DNA from: Dermatemys mawii
Taxonomy: Eukaryota > Chordata > Testudines > Dermatemydidae
NCBI GenBank assembly: GCA_007922305.1
Contig: ML677366.1
Span: forward strand, 15,848,338 to 15,912,337
DNA: 64,000 nucleotides
Direction: 5' to 3'
Shown: piece after piece, positions 47,386 through 59,144 of the stretch
How positions within the stretch are numbered: position 1 is the first letter of the stretch
Layout of the letters: every line of letters begins with the position of its first letter
Notes under the pieces: model-generated
Database searches by the model: none
Seen by the model: the letters and a program-made list of their open reading frames with translations, nothing else
Told to the model about the DNA's origin: nothing
Translations under genes and position numbers: made by a program

Positions 47386-48240
47386 CAGGAGTGGGCAAAC
47401 TACGGCCCACGGGCCACTTGTGGCCCGCGAGCAGCTGCCGGAGGAGCGGGACCAGTGGTCCCGCTCTCCTGGGCGGGGTGCTCTGAGAGCGCCCCGGAGA
47501 GCGGGGCCAGCTGCTGGCCAGGTGCGCCGCCCGGGACAGCAGACCCACAGCCGACTGGGCCCGCGGCCGGCCGGGCGCACCGCGCAGAGCCCGGGACAGC
47601 GGGCCTGCGGCCAGCCAGGGGCACCGCGCAGAGCCCGGGACAGCGGGCCCGCGGCCAGCCAGGCGCACCGCGCAGAGTGTGGGGCTGGCGCGCCACCCAG
47701 GACAGTGGGCTGCAGCCAGACACCGCCCGGAGCCTGGGACAGCGGGCCCGCGGCCAGCACCGCGGCCCGCGCTCCCGGCCCGGGGTGCCGGGCAGACCGT
47801 GGCAAGCCGCAGGGCCTGGGTCGGGGCCGAGCGCAGCAGACCACAGGGCCCGGCGCTCCCAGCCTGGGGTCCTGGCTCAGCAGGTAAGCAGGGGGGGAGG
47901 GGGGATGGCTAGGGCAGGGGGGGGGGGTGGTTAGGGTAGGGGTGGGGGAGCTTAGGCGGGGGGTGGTTAGGAGGGGTGGGAGGTCTTGGGAGGGGACAGT
48001 CAGGGAAGAGAGAGCAGGGGAGCTAGATAGGGGACTGGGTTCTGGGGGGGTAGAGTGGGGGTCTCTCGAGGGGGCTGATCAGGGGACAAGGAAGGGGGTG
48101 TTGGATGGGTCAGGGGTTCTGAGGGGGGGCAGTCTGGGGGTGGGAAGTGGGTGGGGGTCGGGTGGGGGCAGGGCCTTCGGCCCTCCGCACAATTTTGAAC
48201 CCCAGTGTGGCCCTCGGGCCAAAAAGTTTGCCCACCCCTG
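47386..48240. mobile_element. GC-rich non-autonomous hAT, 855 bp
   Basis: The left end caggagtgggcaaactacgg and the right end aaagtttgcccacccctg are inverted repeats of the CAGGGGTGGGCAAAC type. Perfect 8-bp duplication ctctaatc at 47378-47385 and 48241-48248. Subterminal cggcccacgggcc and ggccctcgggccaa are also inverted. The interior is extremely GC-rich up to about 47880, then becomes a G-run-rich half. Many long overlapping open frames in all registers reflect the stop-poor GC content; none has a domain. No transposase is present. Confidence 0.93.
47575..47762. repeat. 44-bp GC-rich tandem repeat inside the hAT
   Basis: The word caccgcgcagag starts at 47578, 47622 and 47666, a strict 44-bp period, with a degenerate fourth unit near 47721 (caccgcccggagcctggg). 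Each unit carries ccgggacagcgggcc and cgcggccagc. It is CpG-dense, in contrast to the CpG-poor surroundings. Confidence 0.88.
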
Positions 48241-48607
48241 CTCTAATCCCTCTCTGTAGTGCTCACTCTGACTTTGCTGAAAGCTGTCGTCAAACCTCTC
48301 TGTTTCAACTAGAAGCCCTAATGTTTTTCCCTTGTCAGCTAACTCCTGTTCTTGATTTAGTCCAAATGTAAATGGAATGTGCCCTGGGGAAATGTCTCAG
48401 TGGCTCTAGAGAGTCATGTGTAGGTATCTGAAAGGTATTTCATAGAACCCATTTGGTTTTGAAAGGAGGATGAGGCACCATTTGTGACTGAGTTGTTCAC
48501 TGATGGACACCGACTATTTCTAAAGAACATATTTACAAACCAGTCCTACAGCCAGATCCATGTTTGTGAGAAGGCAACATTTGATACAAGTTCTGCTGCT
48601 CAAATAT

Positions 48608-48680
48608 GGCCTGATCCAAAGCCCGTTCAAGCCAATGGGAGCCTTTCCATGGCCTTGAATGGGCCCTAGATCAGATCCAG
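48608..48680. repeat. palindromic repeat (gggcc-flanked)
   Basis: Outer atggcctgatccaaagccc and gggccctagatcagatcc are inverted. The centre aagccaatgggagcctttcc pairs with ccatggccttgaatggg. Same dispersed foldback class. Confidence 0.6.
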
Positions 48681-49217
48681 AGCACACAGAAAATAGCGTT
48701 TAGAGTGAATTTTTCAATTACCCTAGGTTTGCTCACTTGAAGCCAAAAGCGAAAGAAAGGAGGACAATCCAGATCATTTTGTTTTTAAAAATATGGTACT
48801 GTCATTCTTTCAGACTCTCTTAAAACCAGTCTATTTTCTCCAAAATTCATCTTGATTAAATATAAATACATTTCCTTTGGCAAAACTTTTGCTGCAGCCT
48901 GTAGATAAAATAAATTTAAACATTTTTCCTGTGCTTTTTAAAATTTATCCTAGTGATTAAGCTTTTGGATATTTATCAACAACTAATTGGGTTTTCTCTT
49001 GACATAGTTTGGCTAAGAGATTTAACTTTTCACTGAAATGCTTCAGTAGTGCTTAGTCAAAATACTATTTAGTTTCAAAATCCAGTTTAACTCTCAACTT
49101 TGCTTCACATTTCCAAAAGAAATGAATTCTAGAATGTAACATGTCTTTTCCTCAGATAAGCTTCTTCTGAGCATTGAGTTAGGCAAAGACTACTTCTTCA
49201 CATGACTGAAGTGATGT

Positions 49218-50384
49218 GGAGTGACCATATTTCCCTAAACTAAAAACTGCATGCATAGCGCAGCCCTGAGCTGCCTGGAATCACCACTCATCCTCCATAT
49301 CCCCTGCTCATCCGCCCATTCCTCTGTGCCCCTAATTGGGCCAAGTAGCAAAGATGGGGGCAACGGGAAGAGCAATGGGTATAGGCTGGGATCTGGGCAG
49401 CAAAGTAGGGTGTGAGTGTACAAGTGTGAGAACTTTGGGGCTTGGAGCCAGGAGTTGAAGCTATTGGACTATGATCCAGATAGCAGTGTGATGCCCCTTT
49501 GCGGGGTTCGGATAGCAAAGGAGCAGGAAAGAGGCACCGGGTATGGGGAGGGACCAAGGACACTCCAGAGAGCAGCCCTGGGGAGATGACAGGAGGCCAG
49601 AATGCCGGGCTACCATTTCGGATGCTGATATGGAGAGGGACCAACTCCCAGCTGCTGAGAGGATGGGGACAGGGGTCTAGTGGGGGGGTTGCTCGCAGCT
49701 GGTGGTATGAAACTCAGGGGGCAGGCCACATGCCCCTTATTTCCCTCCCTAAATGGCACCCATGCCAGGATGTGGCAGAAACAGATGACTGAAGGCAGAC
49801 CGGGGAGGGAAAGAAACAGGTTGGGGTGGGCTAGAGAGGACTCTGGAGACTGGCCCTGAAGGATGGTAGTAGGAAGGACATGAGGCCAGGATGGGGGCTC
49901 CAGAGACCACTCGCAGGGCCGGCCCACGCACACTGTCCTGGCACAAGTGGACGCTGCAAGACCCCACTGGGCATTTACCAGACAGATTGTGGGGTAGGGC
50001 CTGGGGCCCCCAAGTCACAGCTCCATGGCCCAGCCGGAGAAGAGTTTTAATTAGGCCCTTACCCATGCTGCCCTCTGATTGGGCTGCAGAGTGACACCCC
50101 ATTACTCCCCGACTGGAGGGGCACGGCCAGAGAGACAATCAGCCAAACTCTTGTCTCCCTCCCCCAAACATTGCTGCCCCCCCATCCCAACATTCCTCCA
50201 CACCCCACTAATGGGTACACCACACTTTTTTGGCAAAACTGGCCATTTGTCCCATTTGCATTTGGCTACTGATTGGCAAGAGCAAATGGGACTAATACAG
50301 AGTTTTGCCAAAAAAAGGCCAGACACCAGAGATAAGGCTTAAAAAGGGAACTGTCCCAGCCAAATCAGAATGTATTGTCACCTT
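49218..50384. mobile_element. large non-autonomous hAT-like element, 1.17 kb
   Basis: The left end ggagtgaccatatttccc and the reverse complement of the right end, aaggtgacaatacattctg, are diverged inverted repeats of the GGTGACCATA type. The flanks agtgatgt (49210-49217) and agtgacat (50385-50392) agree at 6 of 8. The right half has an inverted pair, ccatttgtcccatttgca and agcaaatgggactaatac. The internal modules are purine-rich and GC-rich. The numerous open frames at 49235-50342 on both strands lack any domain, so I treat all as incidental. Confidence 0.68.
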
Positions 50385-50429
50385 AGTGACATGCTTATAT
50401 TTAAAGTCATCCCCATGAAGGGCTTGAGT

Positions 50430-50505
50430 TTACTCTATTCTCACTGAAGTCAATGGCAAAGTTCCCTTTGACTTCAGTGGTGCAGAATCTGGGCCTAAAT
50501 GTAGG
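50430..50505. repeat. palindromic repeat (gaagtcaatggcaaa)
   Basis: The halves ctcactgaagtcaatggcaa and ccctttgacttcagtggtgc are inverted copies, ending in agaatctgggcct. It is a close sibling of the copy at 24945-25015. Confidence 0.72.
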
Positions 50506-50628
50506 CATTACATTTTCAACAGTACAATACTACATAAAATAAACTGTTTGTTCATTGTGTTTGTTCATACTGTGATCAGTACTTGTTGCCCAATGCATTT
50601 CAAGTGAAGGTGAAAAACATGGAGTAGT

Positions 50629-50768
50629 CCATAGGTGCTGGAACGGGGGGTGCTGAGGGTGATGTCGCACCTCCTGTCTTGAAGTGGTTTCCATTATATA
50701 TAATATATACGTATAATATGTATGTATATATTCAATGCTCTTAACGCCTCCACTATACCACTGGAGTA
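50629..50768. mobile_element. hAT-type MITE fragment (cataggtgctggaac)
   Basis: Begins ccataggtgctggaacgggg, then has cacctcctgtcttgaagtgg, an AT-rich middle and cttaacgcctccactata. From memory this is a reptile hAT MITE whose right end should repeat the left inverted. That end is lost here, so it is a truncated copy. Confidence 0.55.
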
Positions 50769-50814
50769 ATCTCCAAGAGAAAAGCTGGCCCTGGACTAGA
50801 TTACTTCATATCAG

Positions 50815-51000
50815 TGTCAGAAAGTAAATGGCTGGGGATCAGATTCTGCCATTAAAAACATGCACACAATTCCCATGTATATTCTTAGTGCCTTTGTTTC
50901 AAGCGTAAAATGGGAATAGTGATATTTACCTCCATTGGAAAGTGCTTTCAGCTCTATGAATGAAAAGTGCAATATAGGAACCAAAGTATTATTACTCACT
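50815..51000 (+). repeat. MIR-like SINE remnant
   Basis: The words ctttgtttcaagcgtaaaat, gggaatagtgatatttacct and ccattggaaagtgctttcag, then atgaaaagtgcaatatagga, follow the MIR 5'/core order. Minus- and plus-strand frames here are incidental. Confidence 0.45.
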
Positions 51001-51009
51001 CATCTGAGG

Positions 51010-52600
51010 ACAAAATTTTCTCTGTCTAAGCAAAAGGCATCCAAAAAGTGTATTCTTCAAGAACCAGAGCACAGATTTTTAATCTTCCACATAAGTCTCT
51101 TGACTACGCTGATTCATAATTTTATTGTGTTGCATCCGCACAGACGAAAAAAATATACTGGTTTCTGTGACTCTTTTTCAAAGAATGTATTTTAAATGAA
51201 GTATTTACCTTCTGTATTGTGAAAGTATAATAAAGCTCATTATTTTGAATGAGAAAGGGTGTGAGTTGAGGAGAGAGGAAGAGAAATTCCACCTACCAGA
51301 ATATTTTCTTGCTAAATTTCATTTAAAAGATCAAATTTAGGTTCTCTCAAAGTCTTGGATGAAAATTCTCTCAGTGTAAAGCACCTCAACTCTTAAAACA
51401 GTAAAAGGGAAGAAATCTCTTGTAAAAAGTCTGGAAATGAGACAGAAAATACTATTTCATTCAAACTCATGTATTTCTATATAAAAAAAAACCTTGTGAG
51501 CGAGACACAGACAGAGGTAACTGAAGTCTTCTGAAGAAGTTATTTTCCTTCCCCACACCATATGTTCAGCTCCTTTCCAAACAGAAACCACCTTTTTATT
51601 ATTTATTTAGTAACCTAATAATTGGCAAAATTCTTCTCATAAATCAAGCCCTTTCAGCATTATTAGCAGCATGTTCTCATAGAAACCTATTTCTCTCTTA
51701 CTCAATGATATTTTCTATGGGTCTTTATAGTCTCTGTAGAAAAAAAGATATTATAAAGGGATATTTTGTCAGAACCTTTAGCAGAATCAGGATAATCTAT
51801 AATATTTTTTAAAGATTTGTTAAAATTGTTCTTTAATTTCTAACATTATACGCTGAAAGAATTTCTTCTTGCCACATTGGCAGACTGCCACAGATTGAAC
51901 AGACTAATTTGTAGAAAACAAACAGACCATCTTGCTTGTTTATCTATGGGCACATGTCTGCAGCTTGCTCTGTGATATTCTGAAAGAGGCTGGAAGTATA
52001 CTTGGGGAAGAGCAAATTTATTTTTGAAAGGGCAAGAAATGACAGCAGCTAAAGTAATGTTGGATTACTATCCAAGGTAGCTGAATAATAAAATCCTATG
52101 AATGAACACGCTCTGGAATGAATATAGCCTCGTAGTTTAAGTGGTACAAGAAAAAGGAGAACAAAATAATCTGGTGGGAATCTCTAATGGAAAAAGTAGT
52201 CTTGAAGAGCAATTCCACCCTTTTCTAGCTGAAAATGAATAAATGTCAGATGATGTGCATGAGAGACTTTACACCATAATCCTGGAATCTGATGTGCACA
52301 GGTGGACTCTTGAACTCACAAGGTATCCCTCTGATTTCAGTGGGGTGTAGAGTGGGCATAGGGACTAACCCACACAGACATGATCGCAGGATTAAGGCTT
52401 TAAGCAGCAACATCTTGAAGTTCATACCAGCCATATGTCCACATGCACACATAAATATAATACTAAAGGTTACACGAAAAGCAAGCAAATAATGTTTTGT
52501 ATGTGTACTGCAAAGGTCCTAGCACAGTTTTGGGCACTGTAGATATAACTAATTACCAACAGATATGTTATCTCTCATCAGGGAATAGTATAACGCACAA
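51010..52600. other. non-coding, nothing recognised
   Basis: AT-rich sequence. A copy-like phrase of the palindromic family occurs at 52330-52400 (ctgatttcagtggggtgtag ... gatcgcaggatta). No gene or complete element supported. Confidence 0.4.
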
Positions 52601-52604
52601 AAAT

Positions 52605-52735
52605 GAGTACCTAGCTCTTACATAGTGCTATTCATCAGTAGAGCTCAAAATCACTTAAAGGTATCATTATCCTCACTTTACAGTAGGTAGTCTCAAGAAA
52701 GTCCAGCTAAAGGTGACATGGGAAACCTGACTCCA
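52605..52735 (+). repeat. SINE/MIR-like remnant
   Basis: catagtgctattcatcagta, gctcaaaatcacttaaaggt and atcctcactttacagtaggt are in the order of the 'agcgctttacaaa ... cctcattttacag' SINE core seen at 4930. Strongly diverged. Confidence 0.4.
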
Positions 52736-53471
52736 TTTCCTTATACTTTTTAAATTAAATTATAAAACTTAATGTTATTAATGTTATGTTAATGTAATTA
52801 TTTGTATTTAATTTCCTTTGGAGTTTTTTCTTTAATAGTGATAGAATTTGAATTGACATAGTAACACGCTTTTCATATACTTGGGTTGAAATTGTGCCCT
52901 AGAGCACTGAAATTCTCATCCATAAGCTGTGCAAGCAAAAATGCCACAGCATTAGCTGCCAAACACCTGCTATGTCTACTGGAGGATCCAGATTTTTAAG
53001 AGGATTTTTGTCACATAACGAAAGAACAGAGGGAAAAGTGTGAGGCTAGGGAATGGTATTGCAACCACAGTAGTTAGGGAAAGAAAAGTCCTGTCATCAA
53101 GAGACATTACAGAGCTAGGTAATGCAAACTTTCATGGGTACAAATATAGATGGAATATTTGCCATTTTCCCCCTGCCAACATCAACAGATCACCAGTCGG
53201 AAGCACTACTGGTTTTACCGTCCCAGTGGCTTTAGAGAGTCATTGAACTACATATTGCTAGTTAAACACTGCATAAGATGTTATTTGTCACTATCTCAGT
53301 GTGTAAGTCAAAAAGTGCATGACGTGGCACAGCTACAATGGAAGAGTTCAAGTTCTAAGAAAAGATGTCAACCCAAGTGCAAGGCAAACTTTCAGTCCTG
53401 AGAGGCTGAAATACTCCTTCAAAAGAAAAATTAATGGGTGATGATGGGCGATCACTCATTACCGAGTATGA

Positions 53472-54570
53472 TCACCTTCCATTGGAGTTATGGGTCCTCA
53501 GGTGGCTAATAAGGCTAATCCTTGAACCATAAGTTCTACTGCAATGAGGGCACATGTTTTCAGACTCAGCAGGAGGCTGTTGACCATGACTGGAAGTCAG
53601 TCTCTCCTTCCTTCTGTGCCTCTTGTCCTCTTCAGCTTGTTGGTGAGCAAGTTCAAAATGCAGGGAACTATCACATAGGACTTCATGCCATTTTAAGCGA
53701 TGCTGGGCAAGTGTCTCCCAAGTGTCAATGTCAATATTACTGAAGTACAACCTAAAAAAGTGTAAGTCCTTATAACATTTCCGTTGTCCACCCATGTTAT
53801 GGTACTATTTTTTCAGCTGAGAGAACAGGACCTGTTTTGGGAGGCAATGGTCTGGCATCCTGGACAATGTGACCAGTCCAACAGAACTGCTGATAGATGA
53901 TCATTGCCTCAGTACTGGTAGTCTTTGCCTCTTCCAGGACACTAATATTGGTGCACCTGTCTTCCCATTTTATCTTCAGAATCAGGGTTGGCTCTAGCTT
54001 TTTTGCCACCCCTAGCAGCAAGAGGGCCGAAGCAAAAAAGGGCAGCCAGAACGTGCCACCCCAAAATTGGTGGGAATGCCACCTCTTATAATGTGCCACC
54101 CCAAGCACGTGTTTCCTCTGCTGATATCTGGAGCCAGCCCTGTTCAGAATCTTACAAAGGCAGCATTGATGGTACCTCTCAAGGACTTTCAAGCGGTCTC
54201 TATAGGTTGTTCAAGTTTCAGATCCATACAACAATGTTGGGAGAATGATGGCTTGATAAACAAGCCGCCTGGTATCTGTTCGAATGCCGTGATCTCTAAA
54301 ACCCCTATGCCACAAATGAGAAAGGTACACTGACACAGCTCAGGCAATACTGAATTTCTGCATCAATATCTGCCTTGGATGAAAGATGACGCAGAGGAAA
54401 ATGATTGACATTCTCCAGTGACACTCCACTGATTTTGATAGATGGGGCTTATAATACCTTACTTGGAGAGGGCTGATAGAGCACTTCAGTCTTCTTGATA
54501 TTAAGAATGAGACCAAGATGTGCGTAAGCATCGGCAAACACATTCGAGATAGTTTGAAGATCTTTCTAGC
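53472..54570 (-). mobile_element. LINE reverse-transcriptase 3' remnant, split by a hAT
   Basis: Minus-strand translation preserves, in order, the RT thumb/connection words HLGLILNIKKTEVLYQPSP (near 54500), VNHFP with LSSKADIDAEIQYCLSC (near 54370), LERYHQCCLCKILN (near 54170), KWEDRCTNISVLEEA (near 53960) and FCWTGHIV (near 53880). Then come DIDTWETLAQHRLKW (near 53710) and a C-terminal zinc-finger-like CPHCSRTYGSRISLISHLRTH ending at 53472. This is the 3' end of a non-LTR retrotransposon ORF2 in several frames with stops. The catalytic core lies outside or is lost. The gap between ILN and KWED is the hAT insertion at 53983-54142. Clade not assigned. Confidence 0.8.
53983..54142. mobile_element. 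160-bp hAT MITE nested in the LINE
   Basis: The left end cagggttggctctagc and the reverse complement of the right end, cagggctggctccaga, are inverted repeats. Perfect duplication ttcagaat at 53975-53982 and 54143-54150. The interior repeats 'tgccacccc' three times. It falls inside the LINE coding frame, so it inserted after, or contributed to, its inactivation. Confidence 0.93.
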
Positions 54571-54599
54571 AGATGTCTTCTTACTAGATAGAAAGAGGG

Positions 54600-57500
54600 G
54601 AGTAGAGAATGTCCCAACCCAGTGTTCACTCTGTGCTAACTCATGGCCAGCTCAAAGCATGAGTACCTCTAACACGAAGAGGAGAGTCTCAATTTTCCCC
54701 ACTGCTAATGTTCCATCACCTCTAATAATTATTTTTGTATTAATAAGAGTCCCCTTGTTCTTTGTACATTCCTCTGTCTCGCTACTGTTCTATTGTCAAT
54801 AAGTGTCTTATAGGGATTATGGTCTGAGCAGCCTAGCACACAGACTCAACCAGCAACATTTTCATAATAAAAGAAGCAGTTAACTGGTCATGGCTCTGCT
54901 GTAGGAATGTTGGTTTAAGACTAGTAATGAGGCATAAGAGGTGAATGCCTCCCAGCCATGCATCCTTCACTCAGGCACACCTGTTGCAACATGATTTTTA
55001 AGAGACATTTCCCAAAGAAACTCTGTGCACAACACACAACCCATTACCCATCCAGCACCATTACAGGTCTCAAGCATATTTACAAATACTCTACTCATCT
55101 AGAGGTTTTTTGGACTATGCTGAGCCAAAGAAACACTAACACACCAGGAGACTTAAGAAGCATCCTAGTAAGCTCTGGATCTCCCACTGCAACTTTTCTT
55201 CTCTGTGTCTTTGAATGGGTACATGCCTCAGGTGGACGCTGTTTCTAATTTGTGTGCTTTTTATTGCACCAAGCACAGAGGTAAGATTTAACAGTTGCTT
55301 GGGAAAATGCCTACTTTTTGTTTATGTTAATGGACAGTATAGAAAACACAGTGACCAAAATACAATCACTATGTAGAAAAATATGGACCACACATCAAAT
55401 TAAAGGGATAGTGGGATTTGCACAAAAGGGCTAGAGAGAATATAGATGAACACAAATTTGTGAGCAAAATGTGCAGAAGCCCCCAAAACACATAATATCC
55501 CAAACCCAACACCCTGAAAAAGAGATTCATGTTTCCCAATATGAAAGGGGAGCTATCATCAATCTTATGGCTGTTTCTGGTCACAGCTGATCAGCTGGAA
55601 TTCAGTTACAATAATTAATGCATATGCTTAATAACAAGCCAATATGTAAGTGAGTTTGTAGTATCTGTGCAGAAAGACTTCACTGGAAGGTATTGCAATC
55701 ATCTGTTCACTGGCAGCCATTAGTAGTACTGGTCATTAGCCTAATGGGCTGTTGATTTTTCTTCTCTCAAGGATGTATACAGGAACTCAAGGAAGTGGAA
55801 TTAACCCAGCTGTTGGCAATTTAGCAAATTCAGATTGAGTGTGTGCTCTCCATTCTAGTTCCTCATCTCAGGGATTTGGTGGAAGGTACTTTAACATATC
55901 AGGGGCTAATACTTCTGCTGATAAGGACCAGAAGTCTGAGGAAGGTGGACTCAGAGATCCAAAAGGCACAGACACTTAGAAGAATGAACAGCAACACAGG
56001 AGGAAATCACAGTCAGAATGGAAAGGAGGGGGCTCTTATAGGAAGAGGCTAAAGATAGCCATGGGATCTACTACTGGAAAAAGTAAGTAAATAGATCCTG
56101 GGAGTGAATAGGAAGTGTTAAAGAGTTAGAGAGAGAGCTGAGCAGTTATGTGTAAAATGGAAACAGTCTGTGGATTCAAAACAAGATGACTGCTGGAATG
56201 ATAATCAGAGTCATCTCAACACACAGTTACCACACCACACATCTTCTGCGGCCAGCAAGGCAAGTTCAATATCTAATTGATTCTAAATCTGATGCCCAGG
56301 TGACTACAGACAGATAAGGCAATGAACGTGATGAATGAGGAAGAAGAAGGATTGAGAACCTATTAATGTGGCTGTGCCTTCTTACAGTATATAATCCATG
56401 GATGAGGAATTGCCCAGTGTCTCAGTACCAGGAAGAGCAGTAAAAGCTACAACAACATGACAGAGAACCCCTTGTGTTTTACATACACTGATGGCCTGTT
56501 TGTTCTTTTGTAGTGTGTATAGAGCATGAAACTGATTGAAACTCATGTCTACATATGAAATTGATGTGCCAGCTCACATTTAATTTTACGGTATTTGTTT
56601 TGGTACCTATGGATGTAGAGAGCAGGCACTATCATTTTTAACTGATCAATGTCCACGTTTATGATGTCCATTGAACACCGATGAGAATTTAGCTGAAAAA
56701 ATTACATCCAAATAACCTTTGCCTGACTTTTCACATCTCAAATCATCTTCCATAGAGTGAAATTGGAAGTGTATCCACCTCTGTCGCATCTTAAATTAAA
56801 TTCCCCCCTTCATCTGCTATAGGTTATTCATTAGCATGTAGAACATCACTCAAGGAACTTTGAGCAGTTCACAGTAATGTGGTCCCTGAGCTATCCAGGC
56901 ACCTACGCTGCTTTAAGCACTACTCTCTGTACTAAAACTGATATGGTGATCTTATAAGCCTTAATGTATCTTTATACTTTAACTCGCTAGATGTTTGGGG
57001 ATCTAGAAATTACATCATAAGCCACATCTTCAGAGGGTAACCAACAATCAAGGCCATCCCTGGGGGAGGGCATGGAGCAGAAGTGATGGATTCGTCTCTT
57101 CTGGGACTGCCCAATCGCACGAGGCTGCAGGGCCTCCCAGCGGTTGCTCCAATTCTCCCTACCCAAGCAATGGCTCTGCCAACAGTAATTGCAGGTGGCA
57201 AAACACAGAATTAGGTGTCCTCAATTAAGATCTTAGAAAGAACACTGAAAGAATAGCTATCGGATTGTGTTATTTTCTAATTAGCCATCCACTTTTTAGT
57301 CTAATTCAAAGAGCTGATGTAGGACAAATGGCCTCAATACCTACGCAACATGATACAATCCTGGGAACTTGGTTACCAAGTCCAAGATCTGTGATTTGGC
57401 AACACATACAACCTGCATACTGAGGGAACTGAAGACTTCCTGTTGCTGAAAAGCTCCTCATCCTGCGTGGGTGTTTAGAAGCAGATGTGTATGTACAATG

Positions 57501-57690
57501 GATAGCTCCCAGGACAAATGAATTGAGACATGTCATAAGTCATGCATTGTTTTCCATTAATGTTGTCCTTCTATGGGAATGTTAGTATGATTTTACTTCT
57601 TCAGAATAGTATAGTGAAGTTTATGATGGCATGGCAGATGGCTAGTAAGCTAAATGGTGTTAGCCTCCTTTTATAGCAGGTTGTCAGGCT
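54600..57690. other. non-coding, nothing firmly recognised
   Basis: AT-rich sequence with a GC-richer patch at 57030-57200 (tccctgggggagggcatgga ... ccaagcaatggctctgccaa) that may be a fragment of an unrecognised transposon. Scattered open frames (54958-55248, 55369-55584, 57306-57536) show no motif. Confidence 0.4.
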
Positions 57691-57694
57691 GCTA

Positions 57695-57805
57695 TAGGTC
57701 TCAATGCAGCAAGGTACATAAGCGCATGCCCAATTTTAGTCCCATTAACTTCAGTAAGATTACTGACATGCTGAAAGTTAAACACATCCTTGAGTATCTT
57801 GCTGA
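57695..57805. repeat. palindromic repeat (gtcccattaacttcag)
   Basis: The outer words tctcaatgcagcaaggtaca and gagtatcttgctgaactgag are inverted. The middle is ttttagtcccattaacttca. It is another member of the dispersed foldback class. Confidence 0.55.
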
Positions 57806-58147
57806 ACTGAGACTAATCAGGAAGCTTAAAACCACCTTTACTTTGATCACTGCAGTTAAGGTGCTGCTGGGCTGACCTTCTCCATGCTCTTATTACTGCT
57901 GGGAGAAATCAAATTGGTCTCTGTCACATCCTTCAGCAAGGTTGAGAAATGCATCTTTTAGACACCACCCCTTCTTTCACATTCTCAGTTGCTTCAACTA
58001 CACTGGAGATCGTAATTGCGCTTCTCAGCTAAGCAGCTTTATATATATTCTGAGGCTAACTGCCAAATCACTTCTTTCATCCCACTAAAATAGTGCATAT
58101 AGTTTTCATTTGCCCACCTTATTTTTGTATTTTGGAAAGATTTTACA

Positions 58148-58385
58148 TATGTCCCTATGTGTATATCTACACTACAATTAGACACCCACAACTGGCCCAT
58201 GGCAGCTGACTCAAACTCATAGGGCTGTTCAACTGCAGTGTAGATACTCAAGCTCAAGCTGGAGCCCAAGAGACCCTGCCTGAGCCTGAATGTCTACATT
58301 GCAATTGAATAGCCCTGTAGCTTGAGCCCTGCTAGCAGAAGTCAGCTAACATGGGCGTTGAATTGCAGCACAGTCATGTCCTATA
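58148..58385. mobile_element. palindromic MITE (cacaactggcccatgg)
   Basis: An almost full palindrome. Left words ctacactacaattagacacc, ggcagctgactcaaactcat and gggctgttcaactgcagtgt are answered on the right by gtctacattgcaattgaata, gccctgtagcttgagccctg and gaagtcagctaacatgggcg. The hinge lies near 58265. It would form a long hairpin when transcribed. From memory it is an abundant turtle family, non-coding. Confidence 0.75.
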
Positions 58386-58688
58386 TGATATGGCACACCC
58401 TTTCAACTGCCTTTACAATGCCTGGTACCCCAACGCAGCAGGGGCATTGGGAATTGTGCAGTTCTGTGAATATGTACAGGACATCTAACCAATAGCATAA
58501 GGGACTATTCTTGGGTCTCCTACAGCCTCTCTTTCTTGTACTTTCACATTAAGTTAAATAGACTTGTTGACAGTAGAGTTTAATTTAAAAAGTTAACAAA
58601 AAAGTAGCTTTATCCCCACACTTCTCACAGGATACTTCTTAATAGTTTTTCCTTAACGTCTTTGGATAAATCATTGGGAATAACTTAC

Positions 58689-58724
58689 CCAGGATTTCCC
58701 TACCCATAGCCAGTGCTTGGTTTA
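58689..58724 (-). CDS. possible 36-nt micro-exon
   Basis: Minus strand: acceptor aaatttagcttgtgttag, donor CTGG followed by GTAAGTTATT. Two of three frames have stops. The open one, after two bases, reads NQALAMGREIL with one base left. It is too short to be convincing without conservation, but the donor is near consensus. Confidence 0.22.
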
Positions 58725-59029
58725 CTAACACAAGCTAAATTTAACTATGTGACCAGATACACAGGAGCTCAAGTCTACCAGTTCTAGTGTGGTTCCAGAT
58801 TCTTATGTTTATCACTTAGCCTTTTCAGACTTTCAAAATCCAGAATGTACCAAAAGCTCTGGATCATGGAAACATTAAATCATCTGTTTTAACTCCAATG
58901 AAGTTACACCACCAATTAATTTAATCCTATCCCGAACCTCATGTAGGAGGAGCTCACATCAACAGAAGTTGTTGAAGCTACAACCTGTACAGTGTAATCA
59001 GTTATCCTTGCAAACAAGACTGCAGAATT

Positions 59030-59140
59030 TTAGCCACCATATGCCCATGCTGATCTTATTCTGCCTAACTATATCATGCTCCACATCTTTTTTTGTCTTA
59101 CAGGTAAAAATGCTATAAAATACTTTTACTTTCATAGCCA
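59030..59140 (+). repeat. dispersed repeat, inverted partner at 62520
   Basis: atgctccacatctttttttg then tcttacaggtaaaaatgcta then taaaatacttttac matches, on the opposite strand, the sequence at 62520-62590. Two local copies in inverse orientation about 3.4 kb apart show that this is a repeat, although it looks like a splice-site-bearing exon edge. Confidence 0.7.
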
Positions 59141-59144
59141 AATC

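Noticed and set aside
47363..48259. Six long overlapping open frames (up to 188 codons)
   Set aside because: All lie inside a GC-rich hAT with clear ends and duplication. Lack of stops follows from composition and the 44-bp repeat.
49235..50342. Cluster of overlapping open frames on both strands
   Set aside because: Inside the 49218-50384 element, with no domain and competing frames of equal length.
51212..51238. 27-nt minus-strand segment with donor AAG|GTAAAT
   Set aside because: The acceptor lacks a pyrimidine tract close to the AG, and the length makes an open frame meaningless.
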